Shown here: positions 17,607-26,220 of the stretch, one piece after another
How the letters are laid out: the number at the start of each line of letters is the position of its first letter
Position numbering within the stretch: position 1 is the first letter of the stretch
From: JAGVSR01 sp964589785
GTDB taxonomy: Bacteria > Pseudomonadota > Alphaproteobacteria > Rhizobiales > Hyphomicrobiaceae
Direction of reading: 5' to 3'
Assembly (NCBI GenBank): GCA_964589785.1
Contig: CAZPUQ010000007.1
Coordinates: 99,583-163,582 of the forward strand
Length of the DNA: 64,000 nt
Program-made: the position numbers and the translations under genes
Notes under the pieces: model-generated
The model's database searches: none
Seen by the model: only the letters and a program-made list of their open reading frames with translations
What the model was told of the DNA's origin: nothing

Positions 17607-20600
17607 TCAGTTCGGGCGGCGCTGGTCGGTGTCCGAGCCGTAGCCGGAGGGCGAGGCACCCACGGCGAAGTCCTCGATCAGGTAGGCGACCTTCTGCCAG
17701 TCGCCGGCGTCGTTGCGCCCGATCCGGCTCAGCGCCATCTCGTGGTAGCGCAGCCGGGCCAGGAGCTGCTGTTCGCGGACGTCGAGGTGGTCCTCGGCAT
17801 TCTGCGCCTCCAGGCTGTCGATCAGCTTGATCAGGATGTCCTGATAGCGTCCGCCCTGGCTCAGAAGCAGGGCAGGCAGCACGGCGGCGAGGTCGGCCAT
17901 CACCTCCGCGACCAGCTCGCCGCTGTACTGCTCGCGGCGCAGGTTGTCCGCCGTGCGCTCGAGGTCGAGCCGCATGTCGTTGAGGTCGCTGTCGATATGG
18001 GCCCCGAGCAGACGCTCCTTCTGGCTCAGCCGGCGCAGCTGTTCGGCGACCGCGGCCGCCTGGGTCAGCGCGCCGCTGTGGACCAGATCGTTATAGACGG
18101 ACGGCGCCAATCCGAGCGCCATCAGGAAGCGCTGGCGGACGCCGATGCGCTCGGCGTCGGAGCGCGAGGGGACCGGCGGAGGCGTTGCCTTCGATGCACC
18201 GTTGCCCTGAGCCCGCTGATCGGCGATGGCCGGCCGCTTGGGCGTGAGCGAGCCGCCGAACACCTCGCCCTCCGAGCGCGCCGGCGCTCCGAGACGGCCG
18301 GCACCGAGGCGGCCGTCCAGGGTGGCGAACAGGGTACGGGCCCTGAGCCGCGCCAGCGTCTGGTAGAGGTCGCGGTGAATGAAATAGTGCAGCCCCTGGT
18401 CGTCGGCGCGTTGCACGCGCTGGTGGACGGCGCCCGCGTTCAGGACATTGCGCACGACCCGCTTGTGGTCGTCGTCGATGTCGGCGAGCTTCATCTCCGC
18501 CGTGAAGCCGTGCTTCTCCGTGATCGGGTGCATGTGGGCGAGCACGATATCGATGTTGCCCGGGACGTCCGGCAGGAGGGCGACCGACACGATCTTTTCC
18601 AGCTCGGCCAGCGTCGCATGCTGCGTGTTGGCCGCAAAAGCCTTCTTGGAGACCGTGGACAGGAACTCGAACAGCTCGGCGCGCACGAGGTAACGGTCCG
18701 CGGCAGGGTCGAACTCGACGGCATGGATGGTCGTGCCGGCGTTGAGGACGCCGAGCACGCGGTCGGCGCTCTGCGGGTCGAGCCGGTCGGGCCGCACCTC
18801 GGCCATGAAGCCTTCGACATTCGAGATCGGCCGCATGGATTGGAGCGTCAGGCGCGCCGCCTCGAACGTGTCGGGCAGCAGCGCATTCTCGATGATGGCT
18901 TCAAGCTGCTCCGCGGTGCGGGCCTTTGAGCTCGGCACGTCCGAGAGCGGCGAGCGCACGGCATTGGCCCCGAACAGGCCGGACATGAAGATCAGGCTGT
19001 CGAGAGCGATGGCGATCGCGAGCGCCAGATAGGCGAGCCGGTTGCCGTCCTGGAAGGCGTTGATCGAGACGACGAAGTTGTGGGCCTTGTCGTCGCGGTT
19101 GAGCTCGATGAAGTTGATCTTCGTGCGCAGGGCATCGGTTTCGCGCGACGGCAGGCCGGAGTCGGCGAGGCACTTGCGCGAGAAGCCGAGCAGCTCGTCC
19201 GTGGTCTTGTTGGCATTGAGCCGTTCGCCGCCGACGCAGTTATCCGCAAAGGCCCTGGCGCCGGCGTTGAGGCCGAGCAGAAGGGCGGCCGCCTCTTGCG
19301 CACGCTTGGGATCGCAGTCGATCCCGGCCACGCGGTCCCGGGTCGAGGGCGTGGACGTCATGGCGTTCAAAAGCTCGGTGCATTGCTCCTGCAAGCTCTT
19401 GAGGCCGGCGGCGTCGGGCTTCTGGCGGAAGGCGACACGGGCGGCCTCGAACTCGGGCAGGACGCGCGCGGGGTCGATTTTCGGTACGGCCGCCGTCGTA
19501 TCCTCAGGACCGGTCTGGGCGGCGATGCGCTGCTGGGCCGTATCCGCCTCGCCCTTGAGCTTCGCCAGGCTGCTGTCGATGCCGGCGAGCTCGCGCTTGA
19601 TCTGGTCGATGCGGCCGCTCGTCTCGTCGAGCCGCTTCTGCGCATCCTTCACGCGCTGCTCGCCGATCTTGTAGTAGTCCTGCAGCTTGGACAGCTCGCC
19701 GAGGCGCTGGCGGTAGATCGGGCCGCGGCCCTCCTTCAGCGTGCCTTCGACGCCCTTCTCCTCGGCCATCGCCTCGACGCGCTTGGCGTCCACCTCCTTC
19801 GCGCGCTGGTCGAGATCGCCCTTCTTCGCCTGCACATCGGCGGCGAGCGACGGCCGCTCGGCCTCGAGCCGGGCCAGCTCCTCGGTGAGCCCGGTCTTCT
19901 TCGTGTGCAGCCCCGACTGGCTGCTCTCGGCGGTGGCGATCCGCTCGTGCTGCTCGGCGATGCCGCGGCGGCGCTCCTCCATCTGCTCGACGTAGAAAGT
20001 CTCGATGAGCCTTTCGGCGCCGCGCGAGGCGGCGGCGAGCTTGTCGAGCTCGGTCTGGTAGGCGAGCCATCCCTCCGAGCGGAAGAGCTCGGTCGTCGCT
20101 TCGAGGCGACGCGTCTCGATGGTCTGGCCGATGTCGGCGACGATGCCGGCCACCTGGTTCTGGGCGCGCAGCTCGGCGGCGCGCACACGCTCCTCCTTGG
20201 GGAAGATGGCATTGAACCGGCTGTCGAAGGAGAAGAAGACGGACGCGGTCATGCAGGCCAGGAACATGACCCACAGCATGGCGTTCTTGGCGATGACGCG
20301 CAGCGACTGCAGATAGGGACGCACCACGTCGCTCGCCGAATGCAGCGCGACGAACGCCGCCAGGAGCAGCCCGACGACGATGATCAGCAGCCGGTCGCTG
20401 GCGAGAAACGCCTGCGCCTCGCTGCCGGTCGCGGTCTCGAAGCCTGGTCCGGCCGACCGCAGTGCGAGAAACGCGACAGCGATGAAGAGCAGGACGCCGA
20501 TGAGGCCGCCGGCGGCAGCCTGTGCGTAGCGCGGCACGCCGCGGCTCGTCGGGGTGGCCCGATGGCTCATGCCGGTCGCGAAGCTCTCGCCGATGAGCCA

Positions 20601-20948
20601 GGCGATGATGAGCATGATGCCCTGCACGCCGAACGTCACCATGAACGACAGGATCGGCTCATTGGTGAAATTGCGCATGCCGTCCCAGGTCGTCCAGCCC
20701 GCGGCGAGCGACAGCACGATGCCGGTGGTGCCGAGGAGGGCGAGGCGCCAGTTGGTGAAGAACACCTCCTCGATCGCCTTCAGGATGCGCGGCAGGGCGC
20801 GATAGACCCCCGCCAGCAACAGGAGCACGACGACGCCGAGAAAGATGTTGGTGGACAGGGCCTGCAGTGCGGCCGGATCCTTCAATCCGTCCAGCCCCGG
20901 CCAGGCCATGGTCTCGGCCGGAGACGTCGTCAGAGCAACTGCAGCCAT
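17607..20948 (-). CDS. 1113-aa membrane protein: N-terminal multi-span domain, long coiled coil, duplicated C-terminal domain
   Basis: I do not recognise a named family. In order: about five or six transmembrane segments within residues 30-245; a long charged helical, probably coiled-coil region (about 250-470) rich in Glu/Lys/Arg heptads; a helical domain with several Cys (about 490-630); one more membrane span (about 640-662, LALAIAIALDSLIFMSGLFG); then two tandem copies of a domain of about 95 aa (about 675-772 and 776-873), alignable through ALLPD, GFxAE, RVLGVLNAG / RNVLNAG and an alternating-strand end. A Pro-rich linker and a helical tail close it. The coiled coil lies between membrane spans, so it and the C-terminal repeats are on defined, possibly opposite, sides. 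The gene stands alone. A role in envelope organisation or mechanosensing is speculation. Confidence 0.8.
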   Translation of the reverse strand: MAAVALTTSPAETMAWPGLDGLKDPAALQALSTNIFLGVVVLLLLAGVYRALPRILKAIEEVFFTNWRLALLGTTGIVLSLAAGWTTWDGMRNFTNEPILSFMVTFGVQGIMLIIAWLIGESFATGMSHRATPTSRGVPRYAQAAAGGLIGVLLFIAVAFLALRSAGPGFETATGSEAQAFLASDRLLIIVVGLLLAAFVALHSASDVVRPYLQSLRVIAKNAMLWVMFLACMTASVFFSFDSRFNAIFPKEERVRAAELRAQNQVAGIVADIGQTIETRRLEATTELFRSEGWLAYQTELDKLAAASRGAERLIETFYVEQMEERRRGIAEQHERIATAESSQSGLHTKKTGLTEELARLEAERPSLAADVQAKKGDLDQRAKEVDAKRVEAMAEEKGVEGTLKEGRGPIYRQRLGELSKLQDYYKIGEQRVKDAQKRLDETSGRIDQIKRELAGIDSSLAKLKGEADTAQQRIAAQTGPEDTTAAVPKIDPARVLPEFEAARVAFRQKPDAAGLKSLQEQCTELLNAMTSTPSTRDRVAGIDCDPKRAQEAAALLLGLNAGARAFADNCVGGERLNANKTTDELLGFSRKCLADSGLPSRETDALRTKINFIELNRDDKAHNFVVSINAFQDGNRLAYLALAIAIALDSLIFMSGLFGANAVRSPLSDVPSSKARTAEQLEAIIENALLPDTFEAARLTLQSMRPISNVEGFMAEVRPDRLDPQSADRVLGVLNAGTTIHAVEFDPAADRYLVRAELFEFLSTVSKKAFAANTQHATLAELEKIVSVALLPDVPGNIDIVLAHMHPITEKHGFTAEMKLADIDDDHKRVVRNVLNAGAVHQRVQRADDQGLHYFIHRDLYQTLARLRARTLFATLDGRLGAGRLGAPARSEGEVFGGSLTPKRPAIADQRAQGNGASKATPPPVPSRSDAERIGVRQRFLMALGLAPSVYNDLVHSGALTQAAAVAEQLRRLSQKERLLGAHIDSDLNDMRLDLERTADNLRREQYSGELVAEVMADLAAVLPALLLSQGGRYQDILIKLIDSLEAQNAEDHLDVREQQLLARLRYHEMALSRIGRNDAGDWQKVAYLIEDFAVGASPSGYGSDTDQRRPN

Positions 20949-21351
20949 GTCGTGGCCCCATCTTCCGTGCGCGGCGGAGGTCCGACCGTGCCGCTCACGA
21001 TCGGCAGTCCGCGCGATGTCCCGCCCACGGAATCCCGAACGGTCGCGGGGTTCCGGTCCGTCACACCGTGCAACTTCAGGTTTTCATGGCGTCTAAATTA
21101 CGGCGTCGGGCAAAAGGCTCGAATTAAAGTTTATTCACCTCAGCCGGTTGGCGCAATCGGCGCGTGCCGGGCGTTCGCTTCGCCCGGTGCGGTCACGAAC
21201 CGGTCCGGACCGTCGGGTTGCCGGCGGCGAGGGGGTGGTCAGGTGCGCAGTTCTGTAATATTATAACCATAACATTCGGCGGAAGGGCGCTTGGCCGGGG
21301 CGTGGCTCTGTTCGGCGAGCGCCCTCCCCGATAAGTTTCCGGTCAACGATC
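20949..21351. other. Divergent intergenic region between the 1113-aa membrane protein and zur
   Basis: About 400 bp without a gene. It should hold the promoters for both neighbours. The only clear element is the Zur-type inverted repeat at 21257-21276. No terminator or RNA signature was seen. Confidence 0.5.
21257..21276 (+). promoter_or_regulatory. Candidate Zur operator upstream of zur-znuCB
   Basis: The imperfect inverted repeat AATATTAT-AACC-ATAACATT lies 76 bp upstream of the zur start. Read on the minus strand it contains ATGTTAT and TTATAATATTACA, close to gammaproteobacterial and alphaproteobacterial Zur boxes built on ATGTTATANTATAACAT. A related box lies before znuA (41619-41634). 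It implies zinc-dependent autorepression of the operon, an inference from motif and context. Confidence 0.5.
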
Positions 21352-21891
21352 ATGAGCCAGGAGACCCGGGCCTCCCCCATGGCAGAAGCAACCCCGCGCT
21401 CGCCGTTTCCCCATCCCGACCAGCAGACCGCCAAGAAGCTAGCCCAGACCGTCGAGCGGGCCGCCAAGGTCTTTGCCGACCGGAACCTGCGCTTCACCAA
21501 GCTGCGCCAGCAGGTCTTCGAGGAGATCGCGGCCACGCACGCGTCGATCGGCGCCTATGAGATCCTGGCGCGGCTCGGGGAGAAGGGCACGCGCGTCGCG
21601 CCGATCTCGATCTACCGCGCGATCGACGCCTTGCTCGAGGCCGGAGTCATCCACCGGCTGGAAAGCAAGAACGCGTTCTTCGCCTGCCGCCGCACGGACC
21701 ATACGAGCAAGGGCAAGCGGCCGCTGTTTCTCTCCTGCGAGAAGTGCGGCGCGGTCGGCGAGGTGGACGGCCAGCACATCTTCGATCTCATCGGCGAGGC
21801 GGCGCGCGGGGCGAAGTTCACGCCGCGCGTCAAGTTCGTCGAGGTCTCGGGGCTCTGCCCGCGCTGCGCCGCGCAAGCGCAGGACGCGTGA
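21352..21891 (+). CDS. zur: Zinc uptake regulator Zur (Fur family)
   Basis: A 179-aa Fur-family metalloregulator. The N-terminal winged helix (about residues 35-105) contains LRFTKLRQQVFEEI and the recognition region APISIYRAIDALLEAGVIHRL. The dimerisation domain carries the structural zinc site CEKCG (near 128-132) and the second Cys pair CPRC (near 169-172). With zinc bound it represses zinc uptake genes. It is the first gene of zur-znuC-znuB (48 bp to znuC), and this context identifies it as Zur rather than Fur or Mur. The start is somewhat uncertain: ATG 21379 is an alternative. A Zur-type box lies upstream. Confidence 0.92.
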   Translation: MSQETRASPMAEATPRSPFPHPDQQTAKKLAQTVERAAKVFADRNLRFTKLRQQVFEEIAATHASIGAYEILARLGEKGTRVAPISIYRAIDALLEAGVIHRLESKNAFFACRRTDHTSKGKRPLFLSCEKCGAVGEVDGQHIFDLIGEAARGAKFTPRVKFVEVSGLCPRCAAQAQDA

Positions 21892-21939
21892 GCGTCGCGG
21901 CAGCCTTAAGAACCATCCGGCGGCAGGAAGGTTGAAGAC

Positions 21940-22857
21940 ATGACCGGCGCGCACGCTGACGCCACGACCGGTAAGCCCGTCCCGGCTCATTCCCATGCTC
22001 ACGGTCATGCCCACGGCGATGCCTGCGGCTGCGGCCATGACCACGCCCATGGGCACGACCATAGTCACGACCACCTGCCCTTCGATACCTCGTCGCTGAT
22101 CAGCGCGCGCGGCATCAGTCTGAAACGGGGCGAGCGCGTCGTGCTCGACCATGTCGACGTCGACATCCACCCGCGCGAGATCGTGACGCTCATCGGCCCC
22201 AACGGCTCGGGCAAGACGAGCCTCGTGCGCGTGCTGCTCGGCCTGGAGGAGATGACCGACGGCGACGTCAGCCGTGTTAAAGATCTGCGCATCGGCTATG
22301 TGCCGCAGCGCTTCGACATCGATCGCGCCCTGCCGATGACGGTGGAACGCTTCCTCTCGCTCGGCCACAAGGCGAACCGGGAGAAACTCGGCGCGCTGCT
22401 TGCCGAGGTCGGCGCGGAGCGCTGCCTCGGCCAGCAGTTGAGCGAGCTGTCGGGCGGCGAATTGCAGCGGGTGCTGCTCGCCCGCGCGCTGGCCGCCGAT
22501 CCCGATCTCCTGGTGCTCGACGAGCCGGTGCGCGGCGTCGACCACACGGGCGAGGCGGACCTCTACGCGTTGATCGGCCGGTTGCGGGACGCGCGCGGTG
22601 TCGGCGTGCTGCTCGTCTCGCACGACCTGCACGTCGTGATGGCGTCGAGCGACCGCGTGCTCTGCCTCAATCGCCACATCTGCTGCTCGGGCATTCCCGA
22701 CACGGTGGCGCAGCATCCCGAGTACATGCGCCTCTTCGGGCCTGAGACCGCACGCGCCTTCGGAGTCTATCGTCATCGCCACGACCATGCCCACGGCCTC
22801 GACGGCCGCGCGCTGCCCGGCGCGGCGGACGGCAAGGCGGACGAGGCTCAGCCGTGA
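21940..22857 (+). CDS. znuC: Zinc ABC transporter ATP-binding protein ZnuC with His-rich N-terminal extension
   Basis: The ATPase of the ZnuABC high-affinity zinc importer, 305 aa. The ABC motifs are Walker A GPNGSGKTS (near 86-94), signature LSGGELQR (near 170), Walker B LLVLDEP (near 189) and the H-loop VSHD. Unusually, the first 48 residues form a His-rich tail (HSHAHGHAHGDACGCGHDHA and further His-Asp repeats), and the C-terminus again has HRHDHAHG. Such tails are typical of metal chaperones or storage segments and suggest cytoplasmic zinc buffering at the transporter. The gene overlaps znuB by 4 bp (GTGA). Confidence 0.92.
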   Translation: MTGAHADATTGKPVPAHSHAHGHAHGDACGCGHDHAHGHDHSHDHLPFDTSSLISARGISLKRGERVVLDHVDVDIHPREIVTLIGPNGSGKTSLVRVLLGLEEMTDGDVSRVKDLRIGYVPQRFDIDRALPMTVERFLSLGHKANREKLGALLAEVGAERCLGQQLSELSGGELQRVLLARALAADPDLLVLDEPVRGVDHTGEADLYALIGRLRDARGVGVLLVSHDLHVVMASSDRVLCLNRHICCSGIPDTVAQHPEYMRLFGPETARAFGVYRHRHDHAHGLDGRALPGAADGKADEAQP

Positions 22858-23642
22858 TCGAGCCGTTTCTTCTGCGTGCGCTGGCCGCCGGCATCGGGCT
22901 CGCCATTATCGCCGCTCCCCTCGGCGCGGTGCTGGTCTGGAACCGCATGTCCTATTTCGGCGAGACGGTGGCGCAGGCGAGCCTCGTCGGCGTGGCGCTC
23001 GGGCTCCTTCTCGGCGCCGACGTCACGGTGAGCGTCATCGTGACGACGCTGGCGGTTGCGGGCCTGCTCATCGTGCTCGGCCGCCAGAAGCTCGTGCCGC
23101 TCGACGCGATCCTGGGCCTTACGCACCATGGCACGCTGGCCCTCGGCGTGATCGCCACGACGCTCCTTGCGGGTCCCTCCGTCGATCTCATGGGCTATCT
23201 CTTCGGCGATGTCTTTGCCGTGACGAACAGCGATCTCGGGCTCATCTATCTGGGCGGGGCGGCCGTCCTCGCCGTCATGGCCCGGCTCTGGCAGCCGCTG
23301 CTGCGCGTGGCGGTGCACGAGGAGCTGGCCTCTGCGGAAGGCGTCCAAAGCCGCACGGTGAAGGCCGCCTTCATCGTCGTTTTGGCGCTCACGATCGCCA
23401 TGGCCATGAAGATCGTCGGCATGCTGCTCGCAATCGCGTTCCTGGTCGTCCCCGTCGTCGCCGCGCGGCCGTTCGCGACGACGCCGGAGGGCCTCGTCGC
23501 CGTCGCGGGGCTCGCGGGGGCGGCAAGCGTCGTCCTCGGGCTTGCGCTGTCGGCCCATGCCGATGCGCCGGGCGGGCCGTCGATCGTGCTGTGCATGGCA
23601 CTCCTGGCGGGCCTGTCGCTGGCGATCTCCGCGCGCCGCTAG
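22854..23642 (+). CDS. znuB: Zinc ABC transporter permease ZnuB
   Basis: A 262-aa polytopic permease of the ABC-3 family (ZnuB/TroC/MntB), with about eight hydrophobic segments. Family landmarks are the N-terminal ALAAGIGLAIIAAPLGAVLVW segment with the RMSYFGETVAQASL loop that contacts the ATPase, and the LLIAFLVVPVVAA-type segment (here LLAIAFLVVPVVAARPFA) near the C-terminus. It starts with GTG inside the znuC stop (GTGA overlap), so translation is coupled. The cognate substrate-binding protein, ZnuA, is encoded 18 kb away at 40543-41559. Confidence 0.93.
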   Translation: MIEPFLLRALAAGIGLAIIAAPLGAVLVWNRMSYFGETVAQASLVGVALGLLLGADVTVSVIVTTLAVAGLLIVLGRQKLVPLDAILGLTHHGTLALGVIATTLLAGPSVDLMGYLFGDVFAVTNSDLGLIYLGGAAVLAVMARLWQPLLRVAVHEELASAEGVQSRTVKAAFIVVLALTIAMAMKIVGMLLAIAFLVVPVVAARPFATTPEGLVAVAGLAGAASVVLGLALSAHADAPGGPSIVLCMALLAGLSLAISARR

Positions 23643-23695
23643 AGCCGAGGCCGATCTGGCAGTTCCGGTACCGATGGGCTAGGGTCAAGGGCGAG

Positions 23696-25036
23696 ATGAG
23701 CGAGGACGTCGCTCCCGGCGCGGCCCTCACGAGAAACCAGCGGTCCATGAGCTTCGACGGCAGTCTTTCCCTTGGATCCCGGCGCCCGTCGGTCGCGGTT
23801 CCGGTCGGCGGCGTGATCGTCGGCGGCGGTCACCCGGTCGTCGTGCAGTCGATGACGAACACGGATACGGCCGACATCAAGGGTACAGTCGATCAGGTCG
23901 CAGCGCTCGCGCGCGCCGGGTCCGAGATCGTGCGCATCACGGTCGACCGCGACGAGGCGGCGAAGGCGGTGCCGCATATCCGCGACGGGCTTCTGCGGCG
24001 AGGCATCAACGTCCCGCTCGTCGGCGACTTCCATTACGTCGGCCACAAGCTGCTCGCGGACAACCCGGCTTGCGCGGAGGCGCTCGACAAGTACCGCATC
24101 AACCCCGGCAACGTCGGCTTCAAGGACAAGCGCGACCGCCAGTTCTCTGCCATCATCGAGACGGCGATACGCTACGCAAAGCCCGTGCGCATCGGCGTCA
24201 ACTGGGGCTCGCTCGACCAGGAGCTGCTGACCCGCCTCATGGACGCGAACGCGGCGCTCGCGACGCCGAAGGACGCGCGCGAGGTGATGCGCGAGGCCAT
24301 GGTCCAGTCGGGGCTCCTGTCGGCCGCACGCGCCGAGGAGCTGGGCCTTGGCGCCGACAGGATCATCATCTCGGCCAAGGTCTCCGCCGTGCAGGACCTG
24401 ATCGCCTGCTACGAGATGCTGGCCGCGCGCTGCCGGTATGCCCTTCACCTCGGCCTCACCGAGGCCGGCATGGGCTCGAAGGGCATCGTCGCCTCGTCCG
24501 CGGCCATGGGTATTCTGCTGCAGAGGGGCATCGGCGACACGATCCGCTTCTCGCTGACGCCGGAGCCCGGCGGCGACCGCACGCTCGAAGTCCGCGCCGC
24601 CCAGGAGCTGCTGCAGACCATGGGCTTTCGCGCCTTCGTTCCCGTCGTCGCCGCCTGCCCCGGCTGCGGGCGCACGACCTCGACCGTGTTCCAGGAGCTG
24701 GCGCGCGACGTGCAGGACATGATCCGCGATCGCATGCCGCACTGGAAGGCGCGCTATCCCGGTGTCGAGACGCTGAACCTCGCCGTGATGGGCTGCATCG
24801 TGAACGGTCCGGGCGAATCCAAGCACGCCGACGTCGGAATCTCGCTGCCGGGGACGGGCGAGGCGCCCGCCGCGCCCGTGTTCGTCGATGGCGAGAAGGT
24901 CCTGACGCTGCGCGGTGCGCGCATCGCGGAGGACTTCAAGGCGATCGTCGAGGACTACATCGAGAACCGCTATGCGCGGAGCGCGCCCAAAGGCCAGCGC
25001 CTGACCGTCAAGGTCAAACCCGAAGCCGTGGGTTGA
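23696..25036 (+). CDS. ispG: 4-hydroxy-3-methylbut-2-en-1-yl diphosphate synthase (flavodoxin) IspG
   Basis: IspG (GcpE) converts MEcPP to HMBPP in the MEP isoprenoid pathway with a [4Fe-4S] cluster. The 446-aa length fits the proteobacterial two-domain form. The TIM-barrel start is visible as VVVQSMTNTDTADI and VGDFHYVGHKL, and the cluster domain as ACPGCGRTTSTVFQELA and VMGCIVNGPGESKHADVGI, giving the three Cys ligands plus the conserved Glu. ATG 23696 gives a 35-residue lead before the conserved region; ATG 23747 is an equally plausible start. It lies 53 bp after znuB on the same strand, but function suggests an independent unit. A strong hairpin follows at 25058. Confidence 0.96.
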   Translation: MSEDVAPGAALTRNQRSMSFDGSLSLGSRRPSVAVPVGGVIVGGGHPVVVQSMTNTDTADIKGTVDQVAALARAGSEIVRITVDRDEAAKAVPHIRDGLLRRGINVPLVGDFHYVGHKLLADNPACAEALDKYRINPGNVGFKDKRDRQFSAIIETAIRYAKPVRIGVNWGSLDQELLTRLMDANAALATPKDAREVMREAMVQSGLLSAARAEELGLGADRIIISAKVSAVQDLIACYEMLAARCRYALHLGLTEAGMGSKGIVASSAAMGILLQRGIGDTIRFSLTPEPGGDRTLEVRAAQELLQTMGFRAFVPVVAACPGCGRTTSTVFQELARDVQDMIRDRMPHWKARYPGVETLNLAVMGCIVNGPGESKHADVGISLPGTGEAPAAPVFVDGEKVLTLRGARIAEDFKAIVEDYIENRYARSAPKGQRLTVKVKPEAVG

Positions 25037-25057
25037 AGATCGAGCCGCAAAAGAGAA

Positions 25058-25089
25058 GAGGCCGGACCTCTGGGCAGGGGTCCGGCCTC
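25058..25089 (+). terminator. Hairpin terminator downstream of ispG
   Basis: GAGGCCGGACC pairs perfectly with GGTCCGGCCTC (11 bp) around a 10-nt loop, 21 bp after the ispG stop codon. There is no clear U-tract, so it may act with Rho or as a 3'-end stabiliser. Confidence 0.65.
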
Positions 25090-25217
25090 GCTTGGCCGCT
25101 TCGGGGGGAGAAGCGGGGAACCGTCTCGGCACGGCGACGGGGCGATACAAGCCCCCGGGGGGAGAGACGAGACGGCTCGTTCGACTGGGCAGTCGAAGGG
25201 GGTAGGCGGAGACGACC

Positions 25218-25589
25218 TCAGCAGGCCGCGGCGAACGGCAGCTCCGGCTCGTCAGTGCGCTCGCCGGCGAGCGGCGCGACGACGGGGAAGGCGATGACGT
25301 TCGTGTGCTCGGCGACGTCGATGCCGGCGCGACGCTGGCGGAACCAGCGCAGCGAGGTGTTCGTCATCACGGCCTCGTCCCGCACAGGCTGGACCAGCAG
25401 GCCGTCCTCGGCCTCAAGATACCGGCCGAGCCAGGCCTCGAGAGTCTCTTCGCTTTCTTCCGAGCGCACGTACCACGTGGTCTCGAGCGGCCGGGCCCAG
25501 CTCGAGCCGAGGCTCATGATGGCCTGCGCGACGACATGCTTGGACAGATGCGGCTTGGCGAGGTCGTAGGAGATGAGATAGGTGCGCAT
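25218..25589 (-). CDS. Orphan Cas2/SinR-like small protein
   Basis: A 123-aa protein whose N-terminus, MRTYLISYDLAKPHL, then KHVVAQAIMSLGSSWARPLETTWYVRS, follows the first beta-alpha-beta unit of the Cas2/VapD/SinR ferredoxin-like fold, with the Asp of SYDL at the position of the Cas2 catalytic or structural Asp. Proteins of this kind occur outside CRISPR loci as SinR-like proteins of unknown function. There is no CRISPR array or cas1 in the window. ATG 25589 was chosen because AGGAG lies 6 bp upstream; the frame extends further without a ribosome-binding site. The C-terminal 30 residues look disordered. Family call is moderate, function unknown. Confidence 0.7.
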   Translation of the reverse strand: MRTYLISYDLAKPHLSKHVVAQAIMSLGSSWARPLETTWYVRSEESEETLEAWLGRYLEAEDGLLVQPVRDEAVMTNTSLRWFRQRRAGIDVAEHTNVIAFPVVAPLAGERTDEPELPFAAAC

Positions 25590-25796
25590 GGCGGGCTCCT
25601 TGGGCTGGAGGAGGGGGCTTCGGCTCGGCATTTTAGGGGGAACGCGGGGGCGGCTCCATGGCCGTGAACATAGGAAGAACATGCCGCGAGTCGCGGGCTC
25701 CGTCCAGCGAAAGTTCTGATTTTGTTCTCCTGCGTTGCGGCGAAATAAATAATCCTGAAATATCAATGGATTGTAAGGTTGTATGGTGTCCTTGTA

Positions 25797-26120
25797 TCAA
25801 CCAAACAGGTTGAGCTGGTCGGGGCTGCGCGTGCGCAGCGGCAGGCGCCGGTGAAGACTCGGATCGACGTGCCCGACGAGCTCTGGATAACGTGTGGAAA
25901 ACGCGGCAAGCGCCTTCTTCCGGCTCGCCGGAAAACGGACGCCCTCCCAGATCTCGTAGATGCTCCGCGGGTCGCACTCGTAGCGCGCGAGAAGATCCTT
26001 GCGGCGCACGCGCAGCCAGCGCGCGATCCAGATGTCGATGGCGTCCGTCTCGGTGAGCGGGCGGGCCGTGTTGAAGGCGGGCGGCGCGGGCCGCGGGAGA
26101 CGCTTGAACGGGAGCGACAT
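25797..26120 (-). CDS. Small hypothetical protein (107 aa) ending in a QLNLF beta-clamp-type motif
   Basis: No family recognised. The core has an Arg/Lys-rich helical part (WIARWLRVRRKDLLARYECD) followed by SIYEIWEGVRFPASRKKALAAF, which could bind nucleic acid. The last residues, DQLNLFG, match the QL[SD]LF consensus of proteins that dock on the DNA polymerase III beta clamp, and their position at the extreme C-terminus is typical for such motifs. ATG 26120 is the likely start, although no strong Shine-Dalgarno is present. It is convergent with nothing: the orphan Cas2-like gene lies 207 bp further along the same strand and hisA starts 100 bp away on the other strand. Confidence 0.65.
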   Translation of the reverse strand: MSLPFKRLPRPAPPAFNTARPLTETDAIDIWIARWLRVRRKDLLARYECDPRSIYEIWEGVRFPASRKKALAAFSTRYPELVGHVDPSLHRRLPLRTRSPDQLNLFG

Positions 26121-26220
26121 CGGGGAACTCGGGAACGCTTGACGGAACACACCTGAACGCGATTGATCGCGCCGGACTTCAGCGAACTTATGACCGCCTC
26201 GGGCGGCGAGCGAGAAAAAT

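Noticed and set aside
19080..21266. 728-codon plus-strand ORF opposite the 1113-aa membrane protein gene
   Set aside because: It is the antisense of an ORF with clear membrane and coiled-coil structure, and its own sequence shows no domain.
25218..26120. CRISPR-Cas locus around the Cas2-like gene
   Set aside because: No repeat-spacer array, no cas1 and no effector gene can be seen on either side.
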